Below, in pieces: positions 48,290 to 60,260 of a stretch of DNA of 64,000 bases. Under the pieces are notes generated by a model. The model did not search any database. It had not been told where the DNA came from and saw only the letters and a list, made by a program, of their open reading frames with translations. The DNA is from Doris montereyensis (lineage: Eukaryota > Mollusca > Gastropoda > Nudibranchia > Dorididae), in contig JAXRKP010001187.1 of the NCBI GenBank assembly GCA_037039925.1, positions 43,501 through 107,500 on the forward strand, in the 5' to 3' direction. Within the stretch, counting starts at the first letter, position 1; the number at the start of each line of letters is the position of its first letter. The translations under genes and the position numbers were made by a program.

Positions 48290-48860
48290 CCCTTGATTAG
48301 CTACCACTACTCACTTCCGCTTGCCAGTTCGTTAACAGCATCCATCTTCTTCTTTGGAATAGGCCTGGGTTGCTCTGATAGGAACCTTGAAACGGCGACC
48401 GCCATATTTACTAAGCCTGTTTGAAGAGCATCCTTCTTTTTGTGAATGGGCCCAGGTTACTTTGAGCTACCTTGTGAGAGACCTTGAAATGGCGATGGTC
48501 ACTTAGTAATGCGTTCTCTCTGCAGGTCTCTTACTCTCTGAATTTTTTCCTGGCTGTTTCCAGCCAGATTCCCTGAGAACTGAAGTCTCTATTTCTCATG
48601 TCAGGGGATGCTTTGTATTGTTCTCTCAGGGTTCCATAGTAGAACTTTTGGTTCTTTACTTTTATACTATCTAGAACTTGCTGCATTATGCGTGTCAAGG
48701 AATCCATTTGTCTGTCTATGACCTAGTCATTCCTAGTGGGACTGAGGATCTTAATTTCTTTTTAATCTGAACCCGTGCCCTACCACAGTTTGCCACATGT
48801 TAGAGTTAGAGATCACCTGAGTTGTCGATGTGTATAAATTAAATCAAATCAAAATTGCCA
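48290..48860. repeat. Imperfect 90-bp duplication and SINE-like tail
   Basis: 48343-48410 and 48428-48512 share ATCTTCTTCTTTGGAATAGG-like and ACCTTGAAACGGCGAC or ACCTTGAAATGGCGAT segments. 48800-48860 (GAGATCACCTGAGTTGTCGA, TAAATTAAATCAAATCAAAA) resembles the 3' end of the SINEs at 34945 and 36735. Confidence 0.45.
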
Positions 48861-51227
48861 AGTTTTCTTTTTTTGTCACGCTTCTTAATTTTGAAAGATA
48901 TACATTTCATTTCATGCCTGAGAAGTAGTTTATGAATTACAGATCTGCATTTTGACACTTCACTTGAAACTTGAAATACCCGTATTCCCGCAACACATAT
49001 TCAACGAAAACACAGAATGCCTGAATTCATGACAACGTCCCAACTTCTTTGTCTTTGTAATTTATGTACATTTTCCCCAAACATATATACATGTAGTTAT
49101 CCATAATTAATTTTCACACTAATCAACCAAATTTGTTAACTTTTTCCAGTCAAGAACCATGATCAACATCACACCTCCTCAATCGTTATTAAGCAATATT
49201 ATAAAGGATTAACATTAGATCTACAGGTAAGCTCTTCAGTGTGTAAAAAGATGATAAAAGGTACCAGTCTGCACCACAGCACCACCATAGGCTCTGACTC
49301 ATGACTGGCACCAGCTTGCACTGCGGCACTGGAAACTTGATCTGTATTGACGTCATTGGCATCCTGCCTTCTTTTCCTTCCCTCATGCAAAAGTGATTTA
49401 GGCCTATAGTAATGAATTTAGACCTACGCGTGTCTCCTCCTCTCTTCCACTTTTCCTTTCACTTTGCTTAGTGTGTTCGTACATGTTCAGTGTGTTTATT
49501 TTCAAAATGAAATAAATACATGTACATTGTATACATTTGCATAATAAGAATCCCACAACCACAAACAAATCAAATGTAAAAAGTGGCACAACCGATATCG
49601 TTGTCTACCCTCGATAGACGCCACTTTCTCGCCAAGTCCTAAGACATTCAGGGGACATTACTAAGAAAATATTTTTTAATTATGCAATGGACCTTACACA
49701 ATATGTGGACGCTACAATATTCCTCAAAACACGTGACTTATTCTAAGAAATGATTTCCAGATCCTAAGGCGTTCGGGGATTATGGGTTGCACTGTAGTTC
49801 TTTGAAAGCCCTTACATTTTGGTCAAGAGAATGATGAAGACCGTTCTTGAATTGTCCACCAATTGCCGAGGAGAGATTTCGCTTTACATAGGCAGTTTCA
49901 CACATGATAGTGATACTGTTATTGACTACTGTATACTCTACATATGACATCCCTATTCATGACAATTAATAATTTAGCTTGCTGGTTTGTATTCGCTGTC
50001 ACTTATTGCTAGCATTGCATAGAGTTTGTATTTAACGTCAGTGCGCTTGCCATCATGCAAAGAAATAGAGGTTTTTCTCTGTAGTTATGTGGACATCATT
50101 CATTTCATATTGTGTGTTTCATAGCTGTCAAATAATGTCATTACTGTCAACCAGTACATCAAAACCGTATTTAGTAATAGTATGGGGTTGTTTTTTTTAC
50201 TTTGAATCTGTGAGTAGTATATGAGGGTTAACCATTCTTTTAAAAGAAACCATCAAAGTAAATAGCAGAGACTCAGATATTAAAGTGAGAGTCTTGAGAT
50301 GCCATTCTGAGTTTGAAAGATTATCGTCACACTTCATCAGAGAGGCCAGCGATTGGCATTTTTTTTTTATCTCCTTTTTTATGAGCTCAAGTTAAATTTA
50401 AATTATCACAAATTTTTCTGGAATATTACAGGCCATCGTGAAAGCTAGAATTAGTTTGCACAGTAAGAGTCTGTTTTTTGGATTCGAAAAAGGTTGTCAG
50501 TTATGGATGTGTTACGATCACTACACAGTGTCCTGGTTTGTTTTCAATCTGTACTGAAATCATATATTTATATAAATAGCATGTTATTATTTCCTTTGTG
50601 ATTTATGTTCCAAATTTTCATGGAGTCTGCAATTTTTAAAGCAATTTTAATTAAGGGTTATATTGATCTGGAATAAATGAAGATGTTCTACTTTAGGTCA
50701 TAATTTTACATTGGGAGACACGAAAAAGGGGTGGGGGGGGGGGGGGGGGAGGAAATGAGAATTGTACGTCGGAATTTTGAAAGTGTCTCAACATTTGAAA
50801 AGAACCTAGAGATTTGAAGGATAAATTATCAATTGTAATGTTTATAAACATCACCAATGTAACTTGAACTTGAAGTCGTGTTAACAGGTTTTCAGTTTGG
50901 TTTATTGAGGTTTTCTTTAGGAGGTTTGTTTTTCTTGTGCAGAACTAGTATAAGTGGGATGGCGTAGGAGATGGCAAGATGTTGACTCTCGACACTAGGA
51001 TAATTTTTTAGCAAAAACCATTACAATATAAGGGATATGATATAAGAAACTTAAAAGGACACCTAATCAGATTTTGACATTCCTGTAAACCTAAGTAAAT
51101 TATTTCCCAGTACATGTCATATACACAACATATTTGTTATAGTTAAAGTAAATTTGCATTAGCTTTCTCTTTGTGTTTAACCCAACACCCTCACGGTTTA
51201 ACAAATAAAAAAATATTTTTTTTTTAC
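48861..51227. other. No recognised feature
   Basis: AT-rich sequence with a G-run at 50731-50749. No coding or repeat homology seen by eye. Confidence 0.4.
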
Positions 51228-51275
51228 TGGTGTTATTATTATTATTATTATTATTATATTATTATTATTATTATA
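51228..51275. repeat. ATT trinucleotide repeat
   Basis: About 14 ATT/TTA units directly abutting the 5' end of the LINE fragment at 51276. Confidence 0.9.
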
Positions 51276-52036
51276 ATTAAATAAAAGAGGAATGAGAGTA
51301 AATGCAAAGAAAACCAAAACAATGCTAGTAACTAAGGAAGCTAAAACACAAAACCTTAAATTGGGCAGGGAGAATTTAGAACAAGTTCAAAACTACAATT
51401 ACCTAGGACGAGTAATGATTAACTCAGAGGGAAAACTAAGAGAAGAAATCAGCCAGAGAATCCAAAAGGCAAGTGCACTATATAACCACCTAGGAAAGGT
51501 ATTTGTAGGTAAACAAGAATTGTCAACAAAAAGCAAAATGGCAGAATACAATACAGTTTATTATCCTACTCTCCTCTATGGCAGTGAAACCTGGACCTTG
51601 GACAGTAAGGAATACAGTAGAGTACAGGCAGCCGAAATACAAAAATGTAAGAAGAATAGTAGAGAAAACTAAAAGAAACAATCAGAAACACAACAATAAG
51701 AGATCAAACCAAAGTAGATAGCATAAAAACTAAGATAGAAATGAATCAACTAAGATGGTTTGGGCATGTTAACAGGATGAATGACAATAGAATAGCTAAA
51801 TCAGTATACTGTGCTAAAGCTCTATGTAAAAGACCAAAAGGCAGACCTCAGAGAAAGTGGGAAGACGATATGAAAGGCATTCATTAACGCAAAGAAATTG
51901 AACTTTTTGGAAGGAAACAGAACATGTCAGGACAGGGCTGCCTGGAGAAAGATCATTTCGGCATCCAAACCCATACACCGGAAGGTAGAATCCCCTTCTA
52001 CCTTCTGGTGTATGGGTTTAGATAAAGAAAGAAAGA
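51276..52036 (+). mobile_element. RTE-like LINE 3' fragment with hairpin end
   Basis: Starts AATTAAATAAAAGAGGAATG, within two bases of the 5' break of the fragment at 1-653, and encodes [59 protein letters not shown], then [17 protein letters not shown] after frameshifts. The 3' end has an inverted copy of the terminal segment (51969-52020), then GATAAAGAAAGAAAG and an ATT-rich flank. Confidence 0.88.
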
Positions 52037-52469
52037 TTATTATTATAATGATTATTAATTCTATTATCATAATTATCAATATCATTATGAATATTATTGT
52101 TGCCATTCTCATTCTGTTTCTCATGCTTCTTATTATTACTATTATTGATAAGTGCTGCACAGCTCAAGCGCATAGAACAATATATCAAGGCTTTGAATTG
52201 ATGTTAGATTACTGAATCTGTGGTTGACTTAAATTGATCAGATGACAATGGGAATTTTTTTTAATACATGTATGTTAAGAGTTTTACTTTAGTCAAAGTT
52301 TCATGCCATTCCATAATTGTAATTTTTACATGAATAAATTTCATAGCACGACTTTACATTTTCGGGGTTTTCTTTCCTTACATCAGAGAGAAACAGAGAC
52401 AGAGAGAGAGAGGAGAAGGAGAGAGAGAGAAGAGAAAGAGAGATTTATACACATGCACAACTAAGGTGA

Positions 52470-52715
52470 TCTCGGGGGTTTTAGTAGGATTTGCCCAGAC
52501 TACCTTTTCAACAGCCAATGGATGTTGAACGTGCACAGTGTTGTGATCTGCAAAAGGTACCTCCTTTTGATCGTTCGTCTCCAATGGGACTTAATGGATC
52601 AGGGGAGTAGATTTTACTCTACAAAGACTAGAAAATTGGTCAACCTTAAGGGCTTGAACCCACGACCTTTGGGTTGAGAGGCTGAAACTTTGCCTCTGGA
52701 CTACTGAGTCCCCCG
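52470..52715 (-). mobile_element. tRNA-derived SINE (minus)
   Basis: Reverse complement: A-box TAGTCCAGAGG (52693-52703), B-box GGTTCAAGCC (52651-52660). Same head as the SINE at 36735 (GGGGGACTCAGTAGTCCAGA). Body includes CACGTTCAACATCCATTGGC. Confidence 0.78.
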
Positions 52716-52799
52716 AGGGATCGAGAGAATGTTCCCGTTCCCTTAACTAAGTGAACTTTTGACTTGTACTTGTAAAGTCAAAGAGATTAATATACAGCT

Positions 52800-52890
52800 A
52801 TACAGTCAAATCTCGTTATGCTTATGCCGCTAACTGTTGTGCCAAAGGTAACGGCGTTAGAAAGGGAATAATCGAAAATGCCCGTAGCCA
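52800..52890 (+). mobile_element. Possible TIR end, TA-flanked
   Basis: TACAGTCAAATCTCGTTATG fits the terminal motif of pogo/Tigger-like elements (TACAGTCAAACCTCGTT type). No partner end was found nearby, so this is a solo or decayed end. Confidence 0.35.
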
Positions 52891-53076
52891 GCATTACAAC
52901 TTCAACGAGAGAGGTACTTAATCAATGTCGATGTAATTGTGTATATGTAGATCTACAAGAACTGGGGAAATTAAACATAAGTATTATATTTATATACAAT
53001 GTAGGCACACTAACTTGCAAAAATGCCACTGTACATTACTTGCACTACTTGCAGCACCACCCCTTCCCCAAAGTAA

Positions 53077-54735
53077 GATGAAAAGAAAGTGGAAGACTGA
53101 AAAGACAGAAGAAAGAAGATGTACGGTGTAGATAGAAAGTGGAAGACTGAAAAGACAGAAGAAAGAAGATGTACGATGTAGATAGAAAGTGGAAGACTGA
53201 AAAGACAGAAGAAAGAAGATGTACGATGTAGATAGAAAGTGGAAGACTGAAAAGACAGAAGAAAGAAGATGTACGATGTAGATAGAAAGTGGAAGATTGA
53301 AAAGACAGAAGAAAGAAGTTGTACAGTGTAGATAGAAAGTGGAAGACTGAAAAGACAGAAGAAAGAAGTTGTACAGTGTAGATAGAAAGTGGAAGACTGA
53401 AAAGACAGAAGAAAGAAGTTGCACAGTGTAGATAGAAAGTGGAAGACTGAAAAAAGACAGAAGAAAGAAGTTGTACAGTGTAGATAGAAAGTGGAAGACT
53501 GAAAAGACAGAAGAAAGAAGATGTACGATGTAGATAGAAAGTGGAAGACTGAAAAGACAGAAGAAAGAAGATGTACGATGTAGATAGAAAGTGGAAGACT
53601 GAAAAGACAGAAGAAAGAAGATGTACGATGTAGATAGAAAGTGGAAGACTGAAAAGACAGAAGAAAGAAGATGTACGATGTAGATAGAAAGTGGAAGACT
53701 GAAAAGACAGAAGAAAGAAGATGTACGATGTAGATAGAAAGTGGAAAACTGAAAAGACAGAAGAAAGAAGATGTACGATGTAGATAGAAAGTGGAAAACT
53801 GAAAAGACAGAAGAAAGAAGAAGATGTACAGTGTAAATAGAAAGTGGAAAACTGAAAAGACAGAAGAAAGAAGATGTACAGCGTAAATGTGTAAATAGAA
53901 AGTGGAAAACTGAAAAGACAGAAGAAAGAAGATGTACGATGTAGATAGAAAGTGGAAGACTGAAAAGACAGAAGAAAGAAGATGTACGATGTAGATAGAA
54001 AGTGGAAAACTGAAAAGACAGAAGAAAGAAGATGTACAGTGTAAATGTAAATAGAAAGTGGAAGACTGAAAAGACAGAAGAAAGAAGTTGTACAGTGTAG
54101 ATAGAAAGTGGAAGACTGAAAAGACAGAAGAAAGAAATTGTACGGTGTAGATAGAAAGTGGAAGTTGAAAAGACAGAAGAAAGAAGTTGTACAGTGTAAA
54201 TAGAAAGTTGAAGACTGAAAAGACAGAAGAAAGAAGATGTACAGTGTAAATAGAAAGTGGAAGACTGAAAAGACAGAAGAAAGAAGATGTACAGTGTAAA
54301 TAGAAAGTGGAAGACTGAAAAGACAGAAGAAAGAAGTTGTACAATGTAAATAGAAAGTTGAAGACTGAAAAGACAGAAAAAAGGAGATGTACAGTGTAAA
54401 TAGAAAGTTGAAGGAAAAGACAGAAGAAAGAAGATGTACAGTGTAAATAGAAAGTGGAAGACTGAAAGACAGAAGAAAGAAAATGTACAGTGTAAATAGA
54501 AAGTGGAAGACTGAAAAGACAGAAGAAAGAAAATGTACAGTGTAAATAGAAAGTGGAAGACTGAAAAGACAGAAGAAAGAAGATGTACAGTGTAAATAGA
54601 AAGTGGAAGACTGAAAAGACAGAAGAAAGAAAATGTACAGTGTAAATAGAAAGTGGAAGACTGAAAAGACAGAAGAAAGAAGATATACAGTGTAAATGGA
54701 AAGTGGAAGACTGAAAAGACAGAAAAAAGAAGATG
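53077..54735. repeat. 50-bp minisatellite, about 33 units
   Basis: Unit is GATAGAAAGTGGAAGACTGA, then AAAGACAGAAGAAAGAAG, then ATGTACGATGTA. Left units carry GTACGATGTAGATAG, right units GTACAGTGTAAATAG, middle units TTGTACAGTGTAGATAG, so the array has sub-blocks. All three minus-strand frames stay open for about 590-630 codons because the unit has no stop in any frame; 50 is not divisible by three, so each frame runs through the same 50-residue cycle. Not a gene on this evidence. Confidence 0.93.
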
Positions 54736-54814
54736 CACATTGTAAAAGGTGTAATGCAATGCAGTACGTCATGTAGTAATTGTAACATGTAGTATTACTA
54801 TTACTAGTGTGAGC

Positions 54815-54935
54815 GGGTAGGTCATTCTTTCTTTTCACTATTTCACTAAATTTTATCTTACTGATTCCTCTTAAATCACTCTGAGAGCACGGCATATGGG
54901 AGACAGTGAAACTTAAATGGAACACAGGAGGAATA
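54815..54935 (+). mobile_element. Family R copy next to the 50-bp minisatellite
   Basis: GTGTGAGCGGGTAGGTCATT, CTTTTCACTATTTCACTAAA, TTTATCTTACTGATTCCTCT and ACTCTGAGAGCACGGCATAT fit family R, diverged. It lies about 80 bp right of the array. Confidence 0.5.
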
Positions 54936-55299
54936 GCAGAAGGCTACATTATATAAGTAGTAGTAGCTTGGCCTGACGTTAGACTTGACATTTGTCTTGG
55001 CTCCGTTAGCCCAAGATTACGTAAAGTGAGAGAGAGGAGTAATGAATTGTGAGTGGGAATGAAATATGACACACATCGATACAGGGAGGTCACACCGATG
55101 CTTTTGTGTGTGTGTGTATGTGTGTGTGAATTTAAGTTAAGTATTATATTTGACTCTAATCTTTTACCAAGCCAAACAAGGTTCTATTTTGCATCACTTT
55201 GGGGAAGAGGATGGCGATGCATGGTATTGGTGTAATGAATTGTAAGGAAATGTTAACACCAAATTGTGGGCAGAATGCAATATGAGTTATTTTTAAATT

Positions 55300-55545
55300 C
55301 TTTTTGTATCCTATCAATATACTATATATGGCGGATGCCGATATAATGAGATTTTTTTATATTATTGTTTTTGTATACTATCTACTAAGGTGAAGAGTTG
55401 TCGGATAGCGATATAATATAATGTGTTATTTTTTTATTTTTTTTTGTGTGTATACTATTTGATCCGTACTAAGGTGAAAAGTTGGCGGATAGCAATATAA
55501 TGAGTTAATTTTTTATTATTGTTTTTGTATACTATCTGATTTCGT
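55300..55545. repeat. 77-bp tandem repeat, about three units
   Basis: TATACTA occurs at 55374, 55451 and 55528, exactly 77 apart. Units share GTGAAAAGTTGGCGGATAGC and AATATAATGAGTTA. The same unit occurs at 63730-63920. Confidence 0.85.
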
Positions 55546-55799
55546 AGCTTTGTGTCGATACCACTCTTCAATTGGTTTGAATTGGTGGTCGCTTGTGAAA
55601 TCAAAGTGAAATGGAAGATCGAAATCAGTGCAGCCGGAACATCTCTTTTATAGCTTTAATAAATCTCAAAGTTAGTCAGTTTTGAAGTTCAAGATATCAT
55701 CTTCATTCATAGCTTTACTTTTCAATCTGTCTGGGCCGAGGTATAACAACTTAAGTGAGACGTCTTTCGAATCGTTTTTTGTAGGCCTAGTCTGGCTAG

Positions 55800-55945
55800 G
55801 CCCGGTGTCGTAGAATATTTCGGAACCAGGATAAATCAGAACCGGTTCCCAAAAATCCTAGGATATTTCGGAACCATTCCCATTGATCCCGCACCTGGCG
55901 GCAGGGTATTTGGGAACCACCAGGATATTTCGGAACCACCTTCTA
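55800..55945. repeat. Short dispersed-unit repeat GGATATTTCGGAACCA
   Basis: GAATATTTCGGAACCA, GGATATTTCGGAACCA (twice) and the variant GGTATTTGGGAACCA occur within 120 bp, with a GGATAAATCAGAACCGGTTC relative. Spacing is irregular. Confidence 0.75.
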
Positions 55946-56415
55946 GACGCTTTCATATGATTTACTGAGTTTCTAGATGCTTTCAAATCAGAGTTTACAC
56001 TTTGTACACTATTTACTAGATCTATTTGTTATTCATTTAGAGTAGGCTGGCTTTCATGGGTTTGTTTTTGTGAACTACAGCCGTAATTGTAAATCCGACT
56101 GCTGAAAATGGATGATCTCGAAGGAAGCTCCATAACATCATCAAATTACATTTTACTTGTACAAAAACATATAGAACATGTGTCAAAGACAACATACTAG
56201 TTTTTTGGCAAAAATTTTTATGTTTTCTTCTCGCACAATTTTCATAAAAATCCAAAAATGAAGTCTCAAAATATTTTAGAGAAAAATGCTTTTTCTTTCT
56301 GGCCTAAATGACCCCGTCCAGAAGGTCCTGATAAAGAAGAGAAATAAATTGTATCAGTTTCTAATGTAAAATGTATATTCTTGATTTTTCACAAAATGCA
56401 GTTTGCACCTACTTA

Positions 56416-56550
56416 TAAAGGGACACAAAAATAAGAAAATACCCAACGATTTATTGACATATGTACAAAAAAGACAGTGGCAGTTTCGGGTTTGGTTATA
56501 ATCATTATGTCAATAAATCGTTGGGTATTTTCTTATTTTGTGTCCCTTTA
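56416..56550. repeat. Near-perfect inverted repeat, 44-45 bp arms
   Basis: Left arm 56416-56460 (TAAAGGGACACAAAAATAAG, AAAATACCCAACGATTTATT, GACAT) and right arm 56507-56550 are reverse complements except for one A. The loop is 46 nt. It is a hairpin-forming unit, MITE-like. Confidence 0.95.
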
Positions 56551-56579
56551 TTTGTCTCTCACTCTCATACCCAACAGTG

Positions 56580-56675
56580 ACTTGACTCTTTATCACTTAC
56601 ATGTAGTACTAGTAGTAGTAGTTGTAGTACCGTAGTAGTAGTTGTAGCAGCAGTTAAGTGGTAGTAGTAGGAGGA
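56580..56675. repeat. TAG trinucleotide-rich stretch
   Basis: Imperfect TAG/TTG/CAG runs, AGTACTAGTAGTAGTAGTTG and onward. No further feature. Confidence 0.8.
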
Positions 56676-56990
56676 GGCTGCTGTAATTTTTCAGAATGCC
56701 AATTGATGCGTATGTTTTTAACTAAATGAACTGTGTCATACAAGAGAAATAAAAGCCGCGTGGAGTCAGTTGGTGATACTGCTCTCCAGGGAGAAGGATG
56801 AGATTTGAACATTTTAAAAAGGATTGATTTACGCGGTTATTATCATTTACAATGCCAATAACTGTAGCGCCACATTTCTCCCCAAAAAAATAACATCATA
56901 AACTTGATTGAATTGAAACAAAGAAGTAAGAGAGTGACATGGCAAAATTTTTTGCGAGAAAAGTTTGACCACCAAAAAAGCACTTTACCA

Positions 56991-58030
56991 TCACTCAAAG
57001 TAATGTTGTTGCAATTTTATCAGGATTATCAACCGCGTAACCAAAAACAGAACCACCTCTATATATGTCACTGAAGCTTTCACATAAATTTCATCAATGA
57101 TTAAAATAGTTCCTATTTCTTTCATCCATACTGGAAAAAACTGATAAAAACATGTTGTCATCACTAGTGTTCTTGGCATTGGAGGTAATCTTCTTTAAGG
57201 TACTTATTGATGGAAGCTGTAATGATCCCTCAGTTGAAGATACAAACTTCTTGATTGGTTCAATCACGTAAAGGCAAGAAGAAGATAACTGTGAGTGTAA
57301 ACACGATTGTTTTGAGGGGCATTTGATAATGAAATGTTGCGGTTGATGAAGTCAACTTTGTCGTTTTCACAATCATCAGCAGTTGAAACAAGCATAACAA
57401 TTTCATCAAATTGACTCCACGTCTGCATTGTTTTGAGGAAATTATGGTAAACACGAAGAACATTTTTATAGGCTTTGTATTGCAAAGTAAAATGTTCACA
57501 ATCCTCATCAATGGAAAAATAAACACAGAAGTCAGACACTGGCCCAGTCCGACCTTCACTGAAAAACACATAAGTGTTAGTATAAGTATAAGAAGTAACA
57601 AAGCCTTTTTTTGCAAGCCGCTCTAGAAACAATTTGTCAAAATTGTCTGCACACAAGGAATCACGTCTCAGAAATTCAGTTATTTCATCAATGTCAACAG
57701 TTCTGGATTCCACAGTTGATTTCTTTGTACCCCGTGGAGTCGTGCTACTCACTGGAGTGGGGTGCACAAGGGCGGAATGTTGAGAAAAATTGCAGGTACT
57801 TCAAACTGACTTCCAGGAGGCCGAAGTATGGGGACATCAACTGGCCAGTGAATTGTACATACTGCCATGTTATCAATGATATTTTCAATGGCAAGTTTAT
57901 TGGGAAGGCAAGCTAACCATTCACAGCATTTTTCATTGTCATTTGGAAAACCGTAAATGGCAAATTTCTCTTTGGATTGGTTAGTTCTGTAACCAGTAGT
58001 GCAACCTACTACACAACACTTCCTACCCAT
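56991..58030 (-). mobile_element. THAP-domain P-element-like transposase, 5' part
   Basis: On the minus strand the protein opens with MGRKCCVVGC at 58030, a THAP zinc finger (C2CH): CCVVGC, then GFPNDNEKCCEWLACL, then CTIHWP. It continues through a frameshift near 57760 into PRGTKKSTVESRTVDIDEIT, and after another break to FPVWMKEIGTILIIDEIYVK, where DE is the expected first catalytic Asp region of P-type transposases. The rest of the catalytic domain is absent. At least two frameshifts; defective. THAP proteins of this kind bind DNA through the finger. Confidence 0.72.
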
Positions 58031-58139
58031 TTTAATAGGAGAAACAGCCTATTAAAGTCTAATCTGGATTAACTCTAGATAACTGGGAATAAAGAAAAGA
58101 GCGATTTCATGATTTGACTTGAAATTAAATGATGCTTGC

Positions 58140-58460
58140 AGCTACTGCCAGATCTAGATCTAGATCTACTTCACTCTAAATCTGATACTTTTAATTAATT
58201 TGATTTTGTGAATCACATAAAAAAAATAATATATTAGGCCTACATACTGTATCGATCTAATCTAGATTCTAGATCTAGATTATCTCTATCTAGATCTAGA
58301 TCTAGATTAGATATAGATCTAAATCTAGATAAGGTCTCGTTCGTAAAAATAAATTACACTGTTCACTGTCAAAGTCTAGATTCTAGATAAACCCTAGAAT
58401 TCTATAATAAGAACTAAAGCTTTGAATTTGAGCAGAATGTAGATCTAGATCTTGATCTAA
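58140..58460. repeat. CTAGAT-rich stretch
   Basis: More than ten TCTAGAT or CTAGATC words, several overlapping, around 58148-58165 and 58258-58330. Lesser concentrations at 24580-24640 and 8205-8225. Confidence 0.8.
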
Positions 58461-59126
58461 TCCAGAAAAATAACACAACAAACTTCAAATCACAGCACAG
58501 CACATGATGGCAGCAAATAGAAAATCCGTCGTGAAATACGCAGAGAAAACAAGAAAATTAGAAATGAAGGCAGACTCTAGTCTCTTCTATCATCACTTTC
58601 GACTTTCGAATTGGGTGTCCGGAAGTAGCATTTAACTACTAGAACGATACTCGGAAAGCAGTATTGATATTTATCGCCTCCACGTAAAAACCATTATAAC
58701 CGAGAGAGGCAGAGGGTATCGAATATTTTTTTTGATGTATCGTCTTGTTGACATCACTCCCATGCACAGTCTGTCGCTTCACGTCTTGTCAGCCACGTGT
58801 AAATCGAGACGAGACCATAGGACCAAAACATTCGTTGACCTAATTTCGGGTGACTGGCCTATAGTAAGCACGCCTCGCCCTAGGCCTAAGACTTCTTCTA
58901 GTCTTCTTCACTATTATAGTGTAGCCTAGCATAAGCAATACATTTCACCCAGTAGGAATTTTGCCTATCGTTTCACAAATTTGAAAAATTGAAATTCTAT
59001 TCTGTATAAGAAATGACAAAAAAATAGTGTATCGCTATATGACTATGATGACATTCTGAAATATTTGCCCATCCCCTTAATGAATATGGAATGGTAGGTT
59101 GCGCAGTGGAAATCGAAAATAATAAT

Positions 59127-59130
59127 ATAT

Positions 59131-59223
<93 letters not shown>
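59127..59223. repeat. AT dinucleotide repeat
   Basis: TATA repeats with two AA interruptions, directly abutting the 5' end of the next LINE copy. The Tyr-Ile frame is an artefact. Confidence 0.95.
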
Positions 59224-59226
<3 letters not shown>

Positions 59227-59509
59227 CAGAACGGTCTTGACTGACCAAAGGCTATGGGAGTTAACCGTGACAGAAAATAACGACCTGCTGCCTAGCAGGC
59301 TGGTCTTAAATGACTAAAGGCTAAGGGAGTTAGCCCTGACAGAAAATAACAAGGCCTGGTAGGGGGCCTCAAGGTGGCAGCCCCACCATCTACCTAGTGT
59401 ACAGTCGGCTAATCACCTACTTATCCAAAGCAACCTGATTCAAAGTAATACATACAATGATATACCCGGCTTGAACTTTCGAAGACGACTCTAGAAAAGA
59501 ACACGGACT

Positions 59510-60260
59510 GTGATTTTTGGAACATGGAATGTTAGGGCAATTAAGGGAAAGGAGTTAGAATTAGCTGAAGAAATGAAAAAATTCAAAGTAGACATTTTGG
59601 CTATTACAGAAACAAAGAAAAAAGGACAAGGAATAGAAAATGTAGGACCAAATCATACTTTAATCTTCTCAGGAGTAGATTGCAAAGATAGAGCTAGAGC
59701 AGGAGTAGGCCTCCTAATGCATAATAATAATAGGCAAGAAATGCTACTAGAAAGTTGGAAATTTGTAAGCCCACGGCTATTACAGGTAAATATTAAACTA
59801 AAGGAAGAGAAATTAAATTATTAATAGCTTATGGACCAAACGAAGATGCCACCAAAGAAGAAAAAGATATCTTCGAAAATGATTTACAAATAGCTGCAGA
59901 GAATCTCAAACCCAAACAGAAATTAATGGTTTTAGGAGATTTAAACGCTAGAGTAGGCAACAATGTAGAAACACCAGGAGGAGTAATAGGTAAAGAAGGA
60001 GAGACAACAACTTCTCCAAATGGAGAGAGACTAATACTAATAGATCTTTGACATGAAAATAGCTAACACATTTTCCCTCATAAACATATCCACAAATATA
60101 CAAGAGTAAATGAAGACAGATGTGAAAAGTCAATCATAGACTACACAATAGTTAGCAGCTCCCTTTTTTACAGTACAATGGATGCTAGAGTAAGCAGAGG
60201 AGCATAAATATTTAGTGATCATCACCTAGTGATAGCCAAATTGAGATTATTAACTGAAGA
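59510..60260 (+). pseudogene. LINE AP-like endonuclease domain, broken
   Basis: FGTWNVRAIKGKELELAEEM, DILAITETKKKGQG, DRARAGVGLLM, YGPNEDATKE, GDLNARVGNN and SDHHLVIAKLRL cover all endonuclease motifs. Unlike the copy at 4785, GDLNARVG is intact. One frameshift near 59810; a stop near 60050 and another near 60208. Confidence 0.88.

Noticed and set aside
53045..54925. Three overlapping minus-strand frames of 589-626 codons
   Set aside because: They are three readings of one 50-bp tandem unit that lacks stops. Not evidence of a gene.
58997..59248. Tyr-Ile repeat protein
   Set aside because: Direct translation of an AT dinucleotide repeat.
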